This document shows, in pieces, positions 26,291 through 36,238 of a stretch of 64,000 nucleotides of DNA. The notes beneath the pieces are model-generated. The model ran no database searches and was not told the DNA's origin. It was given only the letters and a program-made list of their open reading frames with translations. How positions within the stretch are numbered: the stretch's first letter is position 1; every line of letters starts with the position of its first letter. The position numbers and the translations under genes are program-made. Where the stretch lies: NCBI RefSeq assembly GCF_009731355.2, contig NZ_AP022810.1:3004001-3068000 (forward strand), in the 5' to 3' direction. The stretch is from Desulfuromonas sp. AOP6 (GTDB lineage: Bacteria > Desulfobacterota > Desulfuromonadia > Desulfuromonadales > SZUA-540).

Positions 26291-29200
26291 TTAGTTGAAG
26301 TTCTCTTTAACCATGCCCGCCTAATGATGTCCGCTAGCTTTTCTATCTCGTCTTCTGAAGTAAATGGCACTTGAGCCAAAATAACTCTCCCTTCGCCCGA
26401 TAGCTTTGCAGCAAGATGTCCGCGACCGAGTAGTCTCTCAGCACCGGGCTCATCGAGAACAAGTATAGAGTTCTTTTTATCTGCAACCTTAAGAACTAGC
26501 CGGTTTGTTAAGTTGGCACGAAGTTGCATCGGCAATGCGTCTTTATCCGGTCGCTGTGTAATAAGTACGAGGTTAATTCCTGCTGCCCGTGCCTTGACGC
26601 CCAAACGGCTTGCATTTAAATCAACAGCGTCTCTGTATTCATTGATCATCATCCAGTCCGCTAACTCATCGTGGAACAACCAAATTCGGGGAAGTTGCTC
26701 GGATGGGAGAACTTTGCGGTTGTAGTTGTCTAGCTTGGAAACACCTGCTTCTGCAAGCAGGCGGTTTCTTCTCTCCATTTCGGCCACTAGCTCTTCGAGG
26801 GCGTGGATAGCTTCGTCTTGCTCGGTAATGAGGTCACCGTCGAGATGAGGCATGTTGCGTAGCCAGGGAAAATCAATCCCGGCTTTGGGGTCAATCATGC
26901 GGATGCGCGCTTTTTCAGGAGAATTTGTTGCGCAAATATCCAGAAGCAGCGACTGTACCAGAACACCCTTGCCGCTCCCTGTTTCACCGGCAATCAAGGT
27001 GTGAGGTCCGTGTGGTTGGTTTCCTCCAAACTCGTTGCCGACATTCAGATACAGAATTTCCCCGTCTGCCTCTTTCGCACCAAGCAGCAAGCTGGTATTG
27101 GACTCCGGTGCTGTTGAGGGAAGTTGTCGTCTTCGCCACAAATCCTGCAACCGCAGAATTGCCCGATGTGGTCGTTTGACCATTATGATAATTTCCATCG
27201 GAGCAGCCAGTACGTTGATGACATCAACGGCGTGCGAGGTCAGAAGTTCTTGGCGCTTCTTCTCAACCTTGGGAACTGTGAGGTCATCTGAGCCCCTGAA
27301 GCGAACAAGGGCAGCGTTTGGCGTGAGCCTCGCACCAATGAGCTCAGCAGTCATTTCATACCCGCGCAATGCCCTTTGCAAAGCTTTGACGGTATTGTCA
27401 AGCCAGGCTTTGGTGTCTTCGTCGTCTTCCTCAGAAGCAGAACCGTTATTGACCCATTCGGCAATCTGTCGCGACGGCCACATTTCTAACAATTCATCTG
27501 GAATAGTGGACTTGGTTTCTTCTGCCGCGGAGTCCGGTTGAGGTGAAGGGAAATCTTCAGTCGGAGTAGGGACAACAGTATCCGGTTCTATTTTGACTTT
27601 TGATTCATCTGCAAGATCACTCTCTACTGGCTCGGGAGCAGGGGGATGAGATTGAGTGGTGGCTACAGAGTCAGTCGTTGCTTCAAGGGGCTCTGAAATT
27701 GGTCCCGTGGAAACAAGAGCGTCACTCCATGTGCCGCTTTCGGCTTCCGGTTGCTCTTCTGGCACTTTGCCTTTCTTGGCAAATTTACGGAATGCCCTGG
27801 CAACACTGGCTTTGTCAAACACTTGTTGGGTACAGTGTGGCATACCTTTCAGAGGCGTGGCATCACCTCCATCAACGTACTCATCATTGTCGTGAATAAA
27901 GACATGTGAAAACCCTGCTAGCTGTATCGATATCTTGTCCTGCCTGACTTCATCTGACCATTTGTGTAAGTCCCAGCCGTTCATCGGCGCAGGATCAAAC
28001 GGCTCCATACCTTCAATCATGAAATCACCTATACGATTAAGCCAGATTTCACGATCAATTCGTTTGTGATGGGGATCAATTGCTCGCCCCACACGAGCAA
28101 CGGTTTCTTCGAGTTGTTTGGCTGACTTCTTAGCCTGTGTTCTGTATCCGCGAGAACTTACAAATTTTGCTTCCGATATCGCCAGTTTGAGAACAGGCTT
28201 GCCATCAACAATACGAGGGGCGATGGCCATGATATCGGCAATTTGCTCTTCCTGTTGTCCGAACCAGGACGCAAAATCATCCAGAAAATACCAGCCTATG
28301 GGCAAGCTTGAATCGCCAAGTCCACTACGAATCTTCTCCATGGATAGCACGATGCCGAGCAACTCATTTGCGTAATGACCATATCGGGCAGCACGCATGA
28401 CCACTTGACCGGACAGCGTATTGGCTTGGTCAATCAGTTGGTCGATGACAGATTCATCTTCTGAGGTGATTGCCGGATCGAGCCTGTCCAAGCGTTCCTT
28501 GAGAAGCACACGCAAGAGTTTGGGTTTAGATGTTGTTGAGACAACAATATTGCGATTTACTTGCCGGTCTCGTATATGGCGAATAACGCGAACGCCATTG
28601 TTGCTCAGGAGGCGGCGGTCAACCAGTTCATCGAAGTTCACAACCCATTCACCAATCTTGTGTGTTTGGGTAAATACGCTGCCTATATCGCCATCTCGGA
28701 AATTAACCTCTCGGGCAGGGATAACATTTCCCGGCGGTGCGTTATCTCCCTTAAGGAATCCATGAATGAGGTTGAGATAACTCTGGCCGGATTGTGGTTG
28801 CACTGGACAAGCTAAATACACTGATGTTGCAGTATCCGCCAAACCAATCGGACGACGACGAGACCAACGTGCCGGAACATGAGTTAGTAGCTCAGGATGC
28901 CTGTCGCCAGGAGTTCTTTTCCAAACAAGCTGAGCGTTCCGCGCTACAACATCCTGAAGTGCCACCAGATCGACAGCACGGTCATTGTCGTCATCAGGGA
29001 TTTGGGCCGTGTCAAGAAAACCTACGCGGAGCCTGGAAAGGAAATTCCTGGCGGCTTCACTGGCCATGACCGAACCGGAATCTTCGTTAACAGTGACATT
29101 CTGTTGCTCATAAATCCGTCTAATCCGCTTGGGTTCTGAATGTGTGAGTAAGAGGTCGCATTGCAGTTGATTCTCTTGTTCAACCTTGCTGGAAAGCTCT

Positions 29201-31647
29201 GCGGCCAAAGCACCCGGTAATGCTTTGGATTCCGCGTTATATAGAACGACCGAAAAATTACTGCGCTCGTGAGGCAGAAGTTTCAAATACTGCTCTCCGA
29301 CATTGCCAAAGGCTTTGGCAGCAACTCCGGGCTCAATGTCAAGTGCGTCGTCTCCGTCCTGCCGGTTTCTCCTTAGAGGCGGCTCAGCGAGTGTATAGTC
29401 ATACGAGGTGTCAGCCGCAGAGAGTAGTATCGGTTGATCACGATCAAACCCGATACAAATTTCCGGGTAATAGTTTGCAAGTAGTTCAGACTGAACCTGA
29501 GAAAACAGAAGGTCGGCGCGGAAAATATCATCCTCTTCCGCATTTATTACATCATCAATAAGTTTTCCGGCCTGGCCTGCTTTAATGTGAATTTCGGCAA
29601 GACGCAGCGGATGCCACGGCGTGACGATGGCAGCTGGACTCCCGGCACCGACGTTCGCCACACCCAATCGCAGAATTTCCTGCCAGAGTTTTTCTCGGGC
29701 GAGATCATTGCTTGCATGCTCTTCCAAGGCAACAAGTAAGTCATCATAAGCTGCCGCTTGCCGGGAAAACGCGTCTGAGCTAATTCCCGGTCCTTTAGTT
29801 GAAACCCAGTCACGAATGGCCTGTGAATAGGCGACCTGAAAGGCTTTAAATCGCAGGTTTATGACCGTTGTGGCATCTTCCCCCAATACACCAGAGAGAT
29901 CGTTGAGGTTGTTCAGAAAAGCGTCGCTTCGATCACCGCTATCCTTATTTGGAGCAACAAGTTTTCCATCATTTGTATTTGTCACGTCGCGGATTGTGTT
30001 TACATCATTTAATGCGATTCGCTGGATACTTCCTTTCGCATTGACAGATTGCCTGGCGATATCCGCTGTAGGTAATAAAGCATGAGGTCTTTTTTGATTG
30101 GCCACACTCAATAAGTCATCAGGCATTGCGGTTGCAATTGCATCAACGGGCATTTCCCAGTGAAATATTAGCTTGGCCTTAGTCCCTTCGGGATCGAGAA
30201 TGACCTCGAACTTGATAGATCGGGCCTCTTTAGAGCCGGATGTTGTTTTGGCAAGATCGTCATCGACTTGTGGAAAGTAAAACTCCATAAACTTTCCGAA
30301 ATCTAATTCGACCTTGTCTCCCAAGACATTTTGTAGCCCTCGGTATCGAAACGCGAAGTATCTTGCAACTTTCGGATTTTTTCCGCGCCAGAAACTTTTC
30401 TCTCGGGCATTGGGAATGCGAATTGTCAGCTTCTTTTCTCTTAGCTCATCATCACTGACTCTGCGGCGTAAGCTGTCCAGTGTATCCAGCAGCCCAACCA
30501 GAAAATCCTGGTAAGTTTGGGGGTTGCGATAAATATAACGTTCCCATTTTCCAGACAGCTTTTTGTCTCGCGCAAAATGCTCTCGGTGCGTTTCAAAGAA
30601 GTCCTGTAAATCGCTCGATGGGTCTTTGGGGAAATTGCTTGAAAGCAGTTCCCGCTCTTCCTCTTCAAGTAGATCGTCGAACTCGTCATCAAAGAACTTG
30701 ATGGTTTCTTCACCGAGAGGTGCCGATGAGGTCTTTGTAATGCCCTCGAAAAGATCAGAAACGGATCGCCAGTCTAGGTCTACCAATCCTTTTTGTGCGT
30801 CGGACCAATCATCAATACGCAAATCAGCATTCAAGAAGGTTTGAATTGCCTGACGTTCAACTTCGTCTAGACGGTCGGAAATGTCCGCGAAGTTGGCGCG
30901 AAGCTGCTCACGCGGAATCGGCTCCCCTTTTTCAGTTTCCAAAACGAGAAGAGGGCGAACTTTGCTCTGTAATCCTTTAAATATTTTGTCCCATTCCTTG
31001 GTGGATTTGCGTTTATTTTCAGGTATGCGATCAAAGTAACCTGAATACCGTGGAAGCTTCAGGCTTGGAAGGGCATTATCAATCGCTTTTTGAAGAGGTA
31101 GCCCCTTGGAAATAATTCCTTCCGCAATAGAAAGAATAAAATCTGCAAATGTCTCAATAGTTCTCGCAGAATGGGTATTGTTTGCGGACATAAGGGCTGT
31201 CAGTAAATGTTCGCGCTTGGCCCCCTCAAGATATACTGAGGTCAAACCAACCTGATCAATCCAAGCGTCATAGCAGGTTCTCAGTGTGTCAGTTTCAATT
31301 TTTGTGATTTTTTCAACGCTTTTATCATTCCGTTGGAGTTCTTCTTGCGATGCGGCAAAGAGCACTGCGCGTATGTTTTCCGGCAATCTGCAATGACGCC
31401 AATGGGTGATGGATTGGTCGCTTCTCGCGTCAGCAGGAAGTGTGTTTTCAGGATCGAATAAACTGGAAATTCTCACCGAAACATCTGATGCCGTGTCTGA
31501 ATCAGACAATACGGTTTCTGCAATAGAACGCACGAGTGATGCTTCCAGCCCGAGCATGCAAAAGCGTATTGAGCCTTCCGGCTCCTGATCCAAGTGAATC
31601 TTTATGAATTCGAGTGCGACCGCCGCGATGAGTTCGTTTCTTGTCAT
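26287..31647 (-). CDS. sspH: SspH/DptH-like giant protein with C-terminal HerA/FtsK-type ATPase
   Basis: A 1786-residue restriction component. A long N-terminal part (~1-1290) has no domain I can name. A Pro/Glu/Ser-rich acidic linker lies at about 1295-1375. The C-terminal ATPase has Walker A GETGSGKG near 1550 and Walker B RIWLFHDELADW near 1655, followed by LVLITQRPDKD, typical of DNA-translocating FtsK/HerA ATPases. Size, order and domain placement match DptH (DndH) and the third gene of SspFGH. It starts inside the end of sspG (ATGA overlap). SspFGH is reported to damage DNA lacking phosphorothioate; that role is assumed here. Confidence 0.85.
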   Translation of the reverse strand: MTRNELIAAVALEFIKIHLDQEPEGSIRFCMLGLEASLVRSIAETVLSDSDTASDVSVRISSLFDPENTLPADARSDQSITHWRHCRLPENIRAVLFAASQEELQRNDKSVEKITKIETDTLRTCYDAWIDQVGLTSVYLEGAKREHLLTALMSANNTHSARTIETFADFILSIAEGIISKGLPLQKAIDNALPSLKLPRYSGYFDRIPENKRKSTKEWDKIFKGLQSKVRPLLVLETEKGEPIPREQLRANFADISDRLDEVERQAIQTFLNADLRIDDWSDAQKGLVDLDWRSVSDLFEGITKTSSAPLGEETIKFFDDEFDDLLEEEERELLSSNFPKDPSSDLQDFFETHREHFARDKKLSGKWERYIYRNPQTYQDFLVGLLDTLDSLRRRVSDDELREKKLTIRIPNAREKSFWRGKNPKVARYFAFRYRGLQNVLGDKVELDFGKFMEFYFPQVDDDLAKTTSGSKEARSIKFEVILDPEGTKAKLIFHWEMPVDAIATAMPDDLLSVANQKRPHALLPTADIARQSVNAKGSIQRIALNDVNTIRDVTNTNDGKLVAPNKDSGDRSDAFLNNLNDLSGVLGEDATTVINLRFKAFQVAYSQAIRDWVSTKGPGISSDAFSRQAAAYDDLLVALEEHASNDLAREKLWQEILRLGVANVGAGSPAAIVTPWHPLRLAEIHIKAGQAGKLIDDVINAEEDDIFRADLLFSQVQSELLANYYPEICIGFDRDQPILLSAADTSYDYTLAEPPLRRNRQDGDDALDIEPGVAAKAFGNVGEQYLKLLPHERSNFSVVLYNAESKALPGALAAELSSKVEQENQLQCDLLLTHSEPKRIRRIYEQQNVTVNEDSGSVMASEAARNFLSRLRVGFLDTAQIPDDDNDRAVDLVALQDVVARNAQLVWKRTPGDRHPELLTHVPARWSRRRPIGLADTATSVYLACPVQPQSGQSYLNLIHGFLKGDNAPPGNVIPAREVNFRDGDIGSVFTQTHKIGEWVVNFDELVDRRLLSNNGVRVIRHIRDRQVNRNIVVSTTSKPKLLRVLLKERLDRLDPAITSEDESVIDQLIDQANTLSGQVVMRAARYGHYANELLGIVLSMEKIRSGLGDSSLPIGWYFLDDFASWFGQQEEQIADIMAIAPRIVDGKPVLKLAISEAKFVSSRGYRTQAKKSAKQLEETVARVGRAIDPHHKRIDREIWLNRIGDFMIEGMEPFDPAPMNGWDLHKWSDEVRQDKISIQLAGFSHVFIHDNDEYVDGGDATPLKGMPHCTQQVFDKASVARAFRKFAKKGKVPEEQPEAESGTWSDALVSTGPISEPLEATTDSVATTQSHPPAPEPVESDLADESKVKIEPDTVVPTPTEDFPSPQPDSAAEETKSTIPDELLEMWPSRQIAEWVNNGSASEEDDEDTKAWLDNTVKALQRALRGYEMTAELIGARLTPNAALVRFRGSDDLTVPKVEKKRQELLTSHAVDVINVLAAPMEIIIMVKRPHRAILRLQDLWRRRQLPSTAPESNTSLLLGAKEADGEILYLNVGNEFGGNQPHGPHTLIAGETGSGKGVLVQSLLLDICATNSPEKARIRMIDPKAGIDFPWLRNMPHLDGDLITEQDEAIHALEELVAEMERRNRLLAEAGVSKLDNYNRKVLPSEQLPRIWLFHDELADWMMINEYRDAVDLNASRLGVKARAAGINLVLITQRPDKDALPMQLRANLTNRLVLKVADKKNSILVLDEPGAERLLGRGHLAAKLSGEGRVILAQVPFTSEDEIEKLADIIRRAWLKRTSTN

Positions 31648-33176
31648 GTATTACTCCTAAACGGGTTCTCAACGTAGGCACAATCATCAGAAAGGCGGCG
31701 TAGTAGCCCTAATGTCCTTAACCGTTGCTCTAAGCGCTGTGAATTTTGCATAAAGGCGTTTTGATCAGTCGGGAGAGTTCCAAACGCTTTCTCTGCTTCG
31801 TTCGCCCCTATAACCAAGCGGAATCGGTCATAGAGCTTGGCCAGAAAGCGGTGATATTCCTCCCGGCCTTCATCCACAATGCACATGACTAGGGCTTTGA
31901 GCAAAGAATCATCAGGTGAGTACCATGTTCCTGCACCTCGCCGCGAAACCGCCAATCCAATTTGCCTTGCCCATTCCATATGCACTTTAGCTACGTGCTG
32001 CTGGTGGCGCTTTTCAGCGTAGGTCCTAAGAGCTTCAAAGATCGTCTCCGGATCACCGGACGGCGGACCATCATCCGGCTGCCATTCATAGCGTTCAGCA
32101 AGATACTCTCGTACTGCTTCTGCGGGCGCTCTGGCTTGTAATGCTTCGCGCCAGCGCTCGTCGTCTTTAGCAGACTCGATGTATGCACGAACTGCGCGTG
32201 TCGATAGCATCCGGTTCGCCCCAAAATTTTCTTTTGAGAGTTCGAACAGGGTTGTTCGGCGAGGCGAAGCAATTTCCAATACGAATTTTGGTTCGCTGGT
32301 GTCGCCCACTTCTTCATAAGCCCGTTTGAGCATGTATAGAAGCATGTGCAATGAGGATAAACGCATCAACGGATCAAGCAGTGTTTCGCCGGATAAGTCC
32401 AAATTGAGTAGGAGGGTCCACGTCTCGGCAAGGTCGCCGTATTCTGGTCGCTCGGCAAAAGGTAGATATCCAATTGTGCTAGATACCAGGTTCGAGTCAA
32501 TCCTATACCCTTCAGGTAACAGGGCACGAACGACGCGATTCCAGGTTTCATCTTGGCGAAGCAATTTTTCAGAAATCATTTCTGCTAGGTCCTTACCCTT
32601 GCCGCTGCGGTTCAGCATTAGGTAAAGAAGTTCTCCGCTTCTTGCAAAGAATCGTCTGTCTGGGCTTCCATTTACATTTGCGGGTAAATCCGCGTAAAGA
32701 CAGTTCGGGCCGTATGGAAATAGAAAGCGAGATGTCCATCGACGTTGACGGTGTGGTTCAATCGCTGTGGTTTGAAAAAATTCTACTACTCGTGAAAGAC
32801 GGGCAAATGAGCCGAACCTGTTTTGTAGATATCCGAAGTCATCGTCGGAAGAAAACGTTTTCAACCACGCCCGCCATCTCTCTGGATCGGACTGGTGATT
32901 GTCTTCAACATACCTGATGTGAGGGTTGTTAAAGACCAATTGCCGCAGAGGAATAAGGCGTGGAATATAATACGTGAACATCTCATGTGCGCCATCACTT
33001 CGGCTCTCTTTCAGAGCTTTTCCTTCCGCATTCCTTGACTGAAAAATTGCAAGGAACTCCAGAAACACAAGCCATGGCGTTTGGTCATTGTAAAGGCGGT
33101 GTCCCCAGATGGCCTCGTCAACCCAAACATTAACATCGCTTCTGTATTTTGCAGGAGCTTCGAGACGTGTACTCAT
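31644..33176 (-). CDS. sspG: SspG/DptG-like component of the PT-dependent restriction complex
   Basis: A 510-residue protein with no motif I can assign; the sequence is largely helical and rich in Arg, Trp and Leu. It is identified by position and size: it lies between the P-loop protein (F) and the giant HerA-like protein (H), with 4-base overlaps on both sides, as in dptFGH. The start ATG overlaps the sspF stop. It presumably acts in the same complex. Confidence comes from context rather than from sequence. Confidence 0.72.
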   Translation of the reverse strand: MSTRLEAPAKYRSDVNVWVDEAIWGHRLYNDQTPWLVFLEFLAIFQSRNAEGKALKESRSDGAHEMFTYYIPRLIPLRQLVFNNPHIRYVEDNHQSDPERWRAWLKTFSSDDDFGYLQNRFGSFARLSRVVEFFQTTAIEPHRQRRWTSRFLFPYGPNCLYADLPANVNGSPDRRFFARSGELLYLMLNRSGKGKDLAEMISEKLLRQDETWNRVVRALLPEGYRIDSNLVSSTIGYLPFAERPEYGDLAETWTLLLNLDLSGETLLDPLMRLSSLHMLLYMLKRAYEEVGDTSEPKFVLEIASPRRTTLFELSKENFGANRMLSTRAVRAYIESAKDDERWREALQARAPAEAVREYLAERYEWQPDDGPPSGDPETIFEALRTYAEKRHQQHVAKVHMEWARQIGLAVSRRGAGTWYSPDDSLLKALVMCIVDEGREEYHRFLAKLYDRFRLVIGANEAEKAFGTLPTDQNAFMQNSQRLEQRLRTLGLLRRLSDDCAYVENPFRSNT

Positions 33177-35005
33177 GAATCCACCCTGATCCTTACATTG
33201 TCGGGATGGGCTCGACCATGCTCATCCACCGTAAGTGCTTGTAAGCTGATTTCATCGCTGAATGGCTCTTCACCAATCAGATCGTCGAGCCTTTTGATCA
33301 GCCTTAATTTGAAGTCTAGGAAATCCTCATTACATTGACGGGAGAAGCTTGCGGGTAAACTACCATTTGCTACACGGACAAGATATTCAAAGTGAGTAAG
33401 CTGAAGAGTGAGGCTGTCAACGATACTATTAACATCTGCGGCTGGATCAACAATTTGCATACATGGCGTTGCGTCATCGCCTCCTAATTTAAAATTGAGG
33501 TAAGGATCTCTTTTATGCCGGGTTGTCGGTAAATCATAATTAAGAAGAGAGGCTATCCGACCACGACCATCACCACCGGAAGAAGCGAGATAAAGCTCCG
33601 TTCCGTCGTCAATCATCATGCCGCAAAACGTTCTGTTAAGTCCTCGGACAAGTAGTTCTACTGTCCGCGATGTGTCGCCACTGTTTTTTAAACCTTCAAT
33701 AAATTCCAGGAACTGGCCTGCCGCCTGGTATACTGTTAGACGCCAAGGATCAAAGGTGCTTTCGGCAGGAAGGGAAAAAAAGAGCCTTTGTCTTTGTCTC
33801 GACAGTACCTGCATAAATTCTTCAATGTTTTCTCGGGCTCCTTCAAGATAGTCGCGCAAATATTGTTCATACGCAGGTGCACCATAATAAGCGTCTTTGG
33901 AAACCAAATCAGTGTAGAGTTTTGAATCGCTGTACGAGCCGTAGATGAGCAAGTTATCAAGTTTATTGTCAGTTTCGCGGCCAATGCCAAAGGCTTCGAG
34001 GATATTGAATACTTGATATTGTTGCCTTTGGCGATCAGATAGATTCATTCCGAACACGTTGGCATAAGGGTTCGTTAAGCGATAATCTTCTTTCTCAGCG
34101 CGATTCTTTGCTGTGCGGCAGGTCAATAAAATCTGTCCGCCCTGCCGATCTCCCAACAGTATATTGACACCGAGAAGAAGTAAGTCTCGGATGGGAATGT
34201 GCATACGGTTGGCACGCGCAAGCTTCATCAGCTCTCCTAACCGCTTGCGAAATACCGATCCTTTACTTCCATTACGAAGTCGTTCGCGGTTTATGCGGAT
34301 GGGGCAGGTCGTTGAGCCGTCGCTCTTCAATAGGTCACAGCCGTTACACTGAGACCACTGCGGATGCTCAACCACTTGTTCAATCAGTTCCTGAAAATGA
34401 TCAGAAGCGTCAAGGCAGCTGAGATTGTAGAGATTTAGGTGAAGAACATCGTCTCTTGTACGGTCCTCAACAAGCATGTCCTCTACGATTTTGAAAATTT
34501 TGTGTTCGTCCTCTCCCTGGCTTTCCGACCAATCACGCCAACTTGCCAGGAGTTGACCGTCATTGGCCGCGACAAGATATACATTCTCAGAATTTTTGCC
34601 GGAGACAGACGCGGCCAGGTTGGCAAGCATTTTGTTTTTTTCTTCCTGTGTCAGCTCGCTCAGGTCTTTAACAATGGTCAACTTTTTTTCGGAAGCCGAA
34701 AGAGTTAAAGAGACAATTTTTTCGCCCGCATTCCAATGTTCAGGATCGCCACCGAAAACGGTCCAGATTTGGCGGCAGTGGAAGGTCTTACCGTCGCCAG
34801 CAGTACCCGTCAATATGACGTTGCAAGGTTCTGCCGATCCGAAGTTCTCTTGAACCTCTTTCAGCCTTGCCGGAGTAAGGTGAATGACAGGGTCAATCCC
34901 ATGACGCTCGATCTCAGTCTGGATCAATTCGTCATACATATTATCCCCGGCAGGTATAGGTCCGTAGTGACGCAGAAATGATATTAAGCCGTTTGATTGG
35001 CTCAT
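33173..35005 (-). CDS. sspF: SspF/DptF-like P-loop ATPase of the PT-dependent restriction complex
   Basis: A 610-residue protein, first gene of the leftward operon. Walker A GTAGDGKT at 67-74 follows a hydrophobic strand (CNVILT). A cysteine cluster in the first half (CNGCDLLKSDGSTTC) may bind zinc. The size and its place before G and H match DptF/DndF. AGAGAGG lies about 10 bases before the ATG. Its promoter must lie in 35006-35100, where an inverted repeat is found. Known relatives couple ATP hydrolysis to attack on unmodified DNA; here that is inference. Confidence 0.82.
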   Translation of the reverse strand: MSQSNGLISFLRHYGPIPAGDNMYDELIQTEIERHGIDPVIHLTPARLKEVQENFGSAEPCNVILTGTAGDGKTFHCRQIWTVFGGDPEHWNAGEKIVSLTLSASEKKLTIVKDLSELTQEEKNKMLANLAASVSGKNSENVYLVAANDGQLLASWRDWSESQGEDEHKIFKIVEDMLVEDRTRDDVLHLNLYNLSCLDASDHFQELIEQVVEHPQWSQCNGCDLLKSDGSTTCPIRINRERLRNGSKGSVFRKRLGELMKLARANRMHIPIRDLLLLGVNILLGDRQGGQILLTCRTAKNRAEKEDYRLTNPYANVFGMNLSDRQRQQYQVFNILEAFGIGRETDNKLDNLLIYGSYSDSKLYTDLVSKDAYYGAPAYEQYLRDYLEGARENIEEFMQVLSRQRQRLFFSLPAESTFDPWRLTVYQAAGQFLEFIEGLKNSGDTSRTVELLVRGLNRTFCGMMIDDGTELYLASSGGDGRGRIASLLNYDLPTTRHKRDPYLNFKLGGDDATPCMQIVDPAADVNSIVDSLTLQLTHFEYLVRVANGSLPASFSRQCNEDFLDFKLRLIKRLDDLIGEEPFSDEISLQALTVDEHGRAHPDNVRIRVDS

Positions 35006-35051
35006 AGATATTGCCTCTCTATTCTGTAGGACTAAAAAAGAGGATACGTAT

Positions 35052-35075
35052 ACAGGTCAAGGTTTAACCCTGTAA
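35052..35075. promoter_or_regulatory. Inverted repeat in the sspF promoter region
   Basis: TACAGG (35052-35057) and CCTGTA (35070-35075) are separated by 12 bases and cover the presumed -35 region of sspF. This is a plausible operator. It is unrelated to the CTGGA-type sites of sspA/sspB, so the two operons may have different regulators. Confidence 0.4.
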
Positions 35076-35290
35076 AAGATTAAAGGAATTGGGATTTCCC
35101 GTCTTTTATACTCCGTGAGGAAGACATGCAATTGAACGAAAAGGCGAATTCTCGAATCTTATATTTATACTATTACGGTCAAAAAATTTCCACCAAACAG
35201 CCAGAGTAACATCTACAAGAATAACCTGACATAATATCTCTTCAATTAAATAGGCCAATGGTTAAATTTATTTTATTTTGAAATACTTAC

Positions 35291-35392
35291 AAAGGCATCC
35301 TAAAGCAATAAAAGCTGCATTTTTCCATCAGAGCTAAAGATGCCTTTAAATAACAAATGCCACCGAGTAGCTTGAAGTGCTAGCTCGGTGGC
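35291..35392. other. Two consecutive inverted repeats, possible structured RNA or IS end
   Basis: AAAGGCATC (35291-35299) pairs with GATGCCTTT (35339-35347). Twelve bases later GCCACCGAGTAGC (35359-35371) pairs with GCTAGCTCGGTGGC (35379-35392), with one bulged base and a short loop. No T-run follows the second. Nothing here codes for protein. Confidence 0.45.
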
Positions 35393-35569
35393 GATGAAAT
35401 ATTACAATGAATTTTTCGCCACGACGTCCCTCCAAAAAATCAAAAATCATTCAACCGATATTTTTCTGTTTTGTCAAGGTGTTAGAAATCTGTGTGTCAC
35501 GAGCAAATAAAATGTCCGGACTTGTAGCACAAGGTTTGCCCGGTTCATGGTTATACCAGGAGGATGACT

Positions 35570-36032
35570 ATGAAACGGCCTCAACTGCTACAGGAGACCC
35601 GGAAAGTGCAATTCTAAGAAATCTTGAATCTATGGACGTAAAATCGGCTGACCCAGGAGGAGGCCAGTCGCATGCTGGGAGTAACTGACCGTACCTCTCG
35701 GCGCTATATCGATCATTATCACGAACGGCCTGGACGGTCTACTGGACAAGCGTTTGACGCAGGCATCAAATCGTAAAGCTCCGGGAGATGAGGTCATGGC
35801 TCTGATCGAGCACTACGAATCCCGTCAACGCTGATGGGGTATTAGACATTTTCACGCAGGGTACTGCCGCGAAGGAGGCACTTGAAGCTACACATGGGTT
35901 AAAAATCAATTCCAGAAAGCCAAAGTGGCTCCAGAGGACAAAAAACGGGGTGTCCATCGCAAAAAATGAGAGTGTTCTCCTATGACGGGAAAGATGATCC
36001 ACCAGGACGGTAGCACCCATAAATGGGTTCCC
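35570..36032 (+). pseudogene. Remnant of an ISNCY-family transposase
   Basis: Starts with ATG after CCAGGAGG and reads MKRPQLLQETRKVQF, then, across stops and frame changes, RLTQEEASRMLGVTDRTSRRY, GRSTGQAF, TYTWVKN-like sequence, KKRGVHRKK and MIHQDGSTHKWVP. This order (winged HTH, then the start of the DDE domain) is that of ISNCY/IS1202-type transposases. Several stops and frameshifts and the loss of the 3' two thirds make it inactive. No matching IS ends were found. Confidence 0.75.
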
Positions 36033-36238
36033 ATTTTAAAATGGGTGTTGATCTACTGTCAATTTTGACCCATCATCAGCACGTGGTCCAACATCGTAAA
36101 AAATTACAAGTCAATGAAATTAGACTCAAACCAGTTTCACAGTGGGTTGAGGTTGAACCCCGTTTATGACACAGATTTCGTTGCCGATTTACAAGGGAGG
36201 ACGAATTTGATCTTACAATGCATTGCATGGGGGACAAA

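Larger units (their letters stand above)
35006..35569. other. Gene-free stretch upstream of sspF
   Basis: AT-rich region without a convincing coding sequence. It must contain the sspF promoter near its left end (minus-strand TTGACC lies at the complement of about 35056-35061). It also holds three inverted repeats, listed separately. Confidence 0.6.

Noticed and set aside
35407-35688. 93-codon open frame before the IS remnant
   Set aside because: It covers the start of the transposase remnant in another frame, has no ribosome binding site, and has no recognisable features.
36040-36238. hicA toxin gene before hicB
   Set aside because: No frame shows the HicA dsRBD-like pattern; only short broken frames are present.
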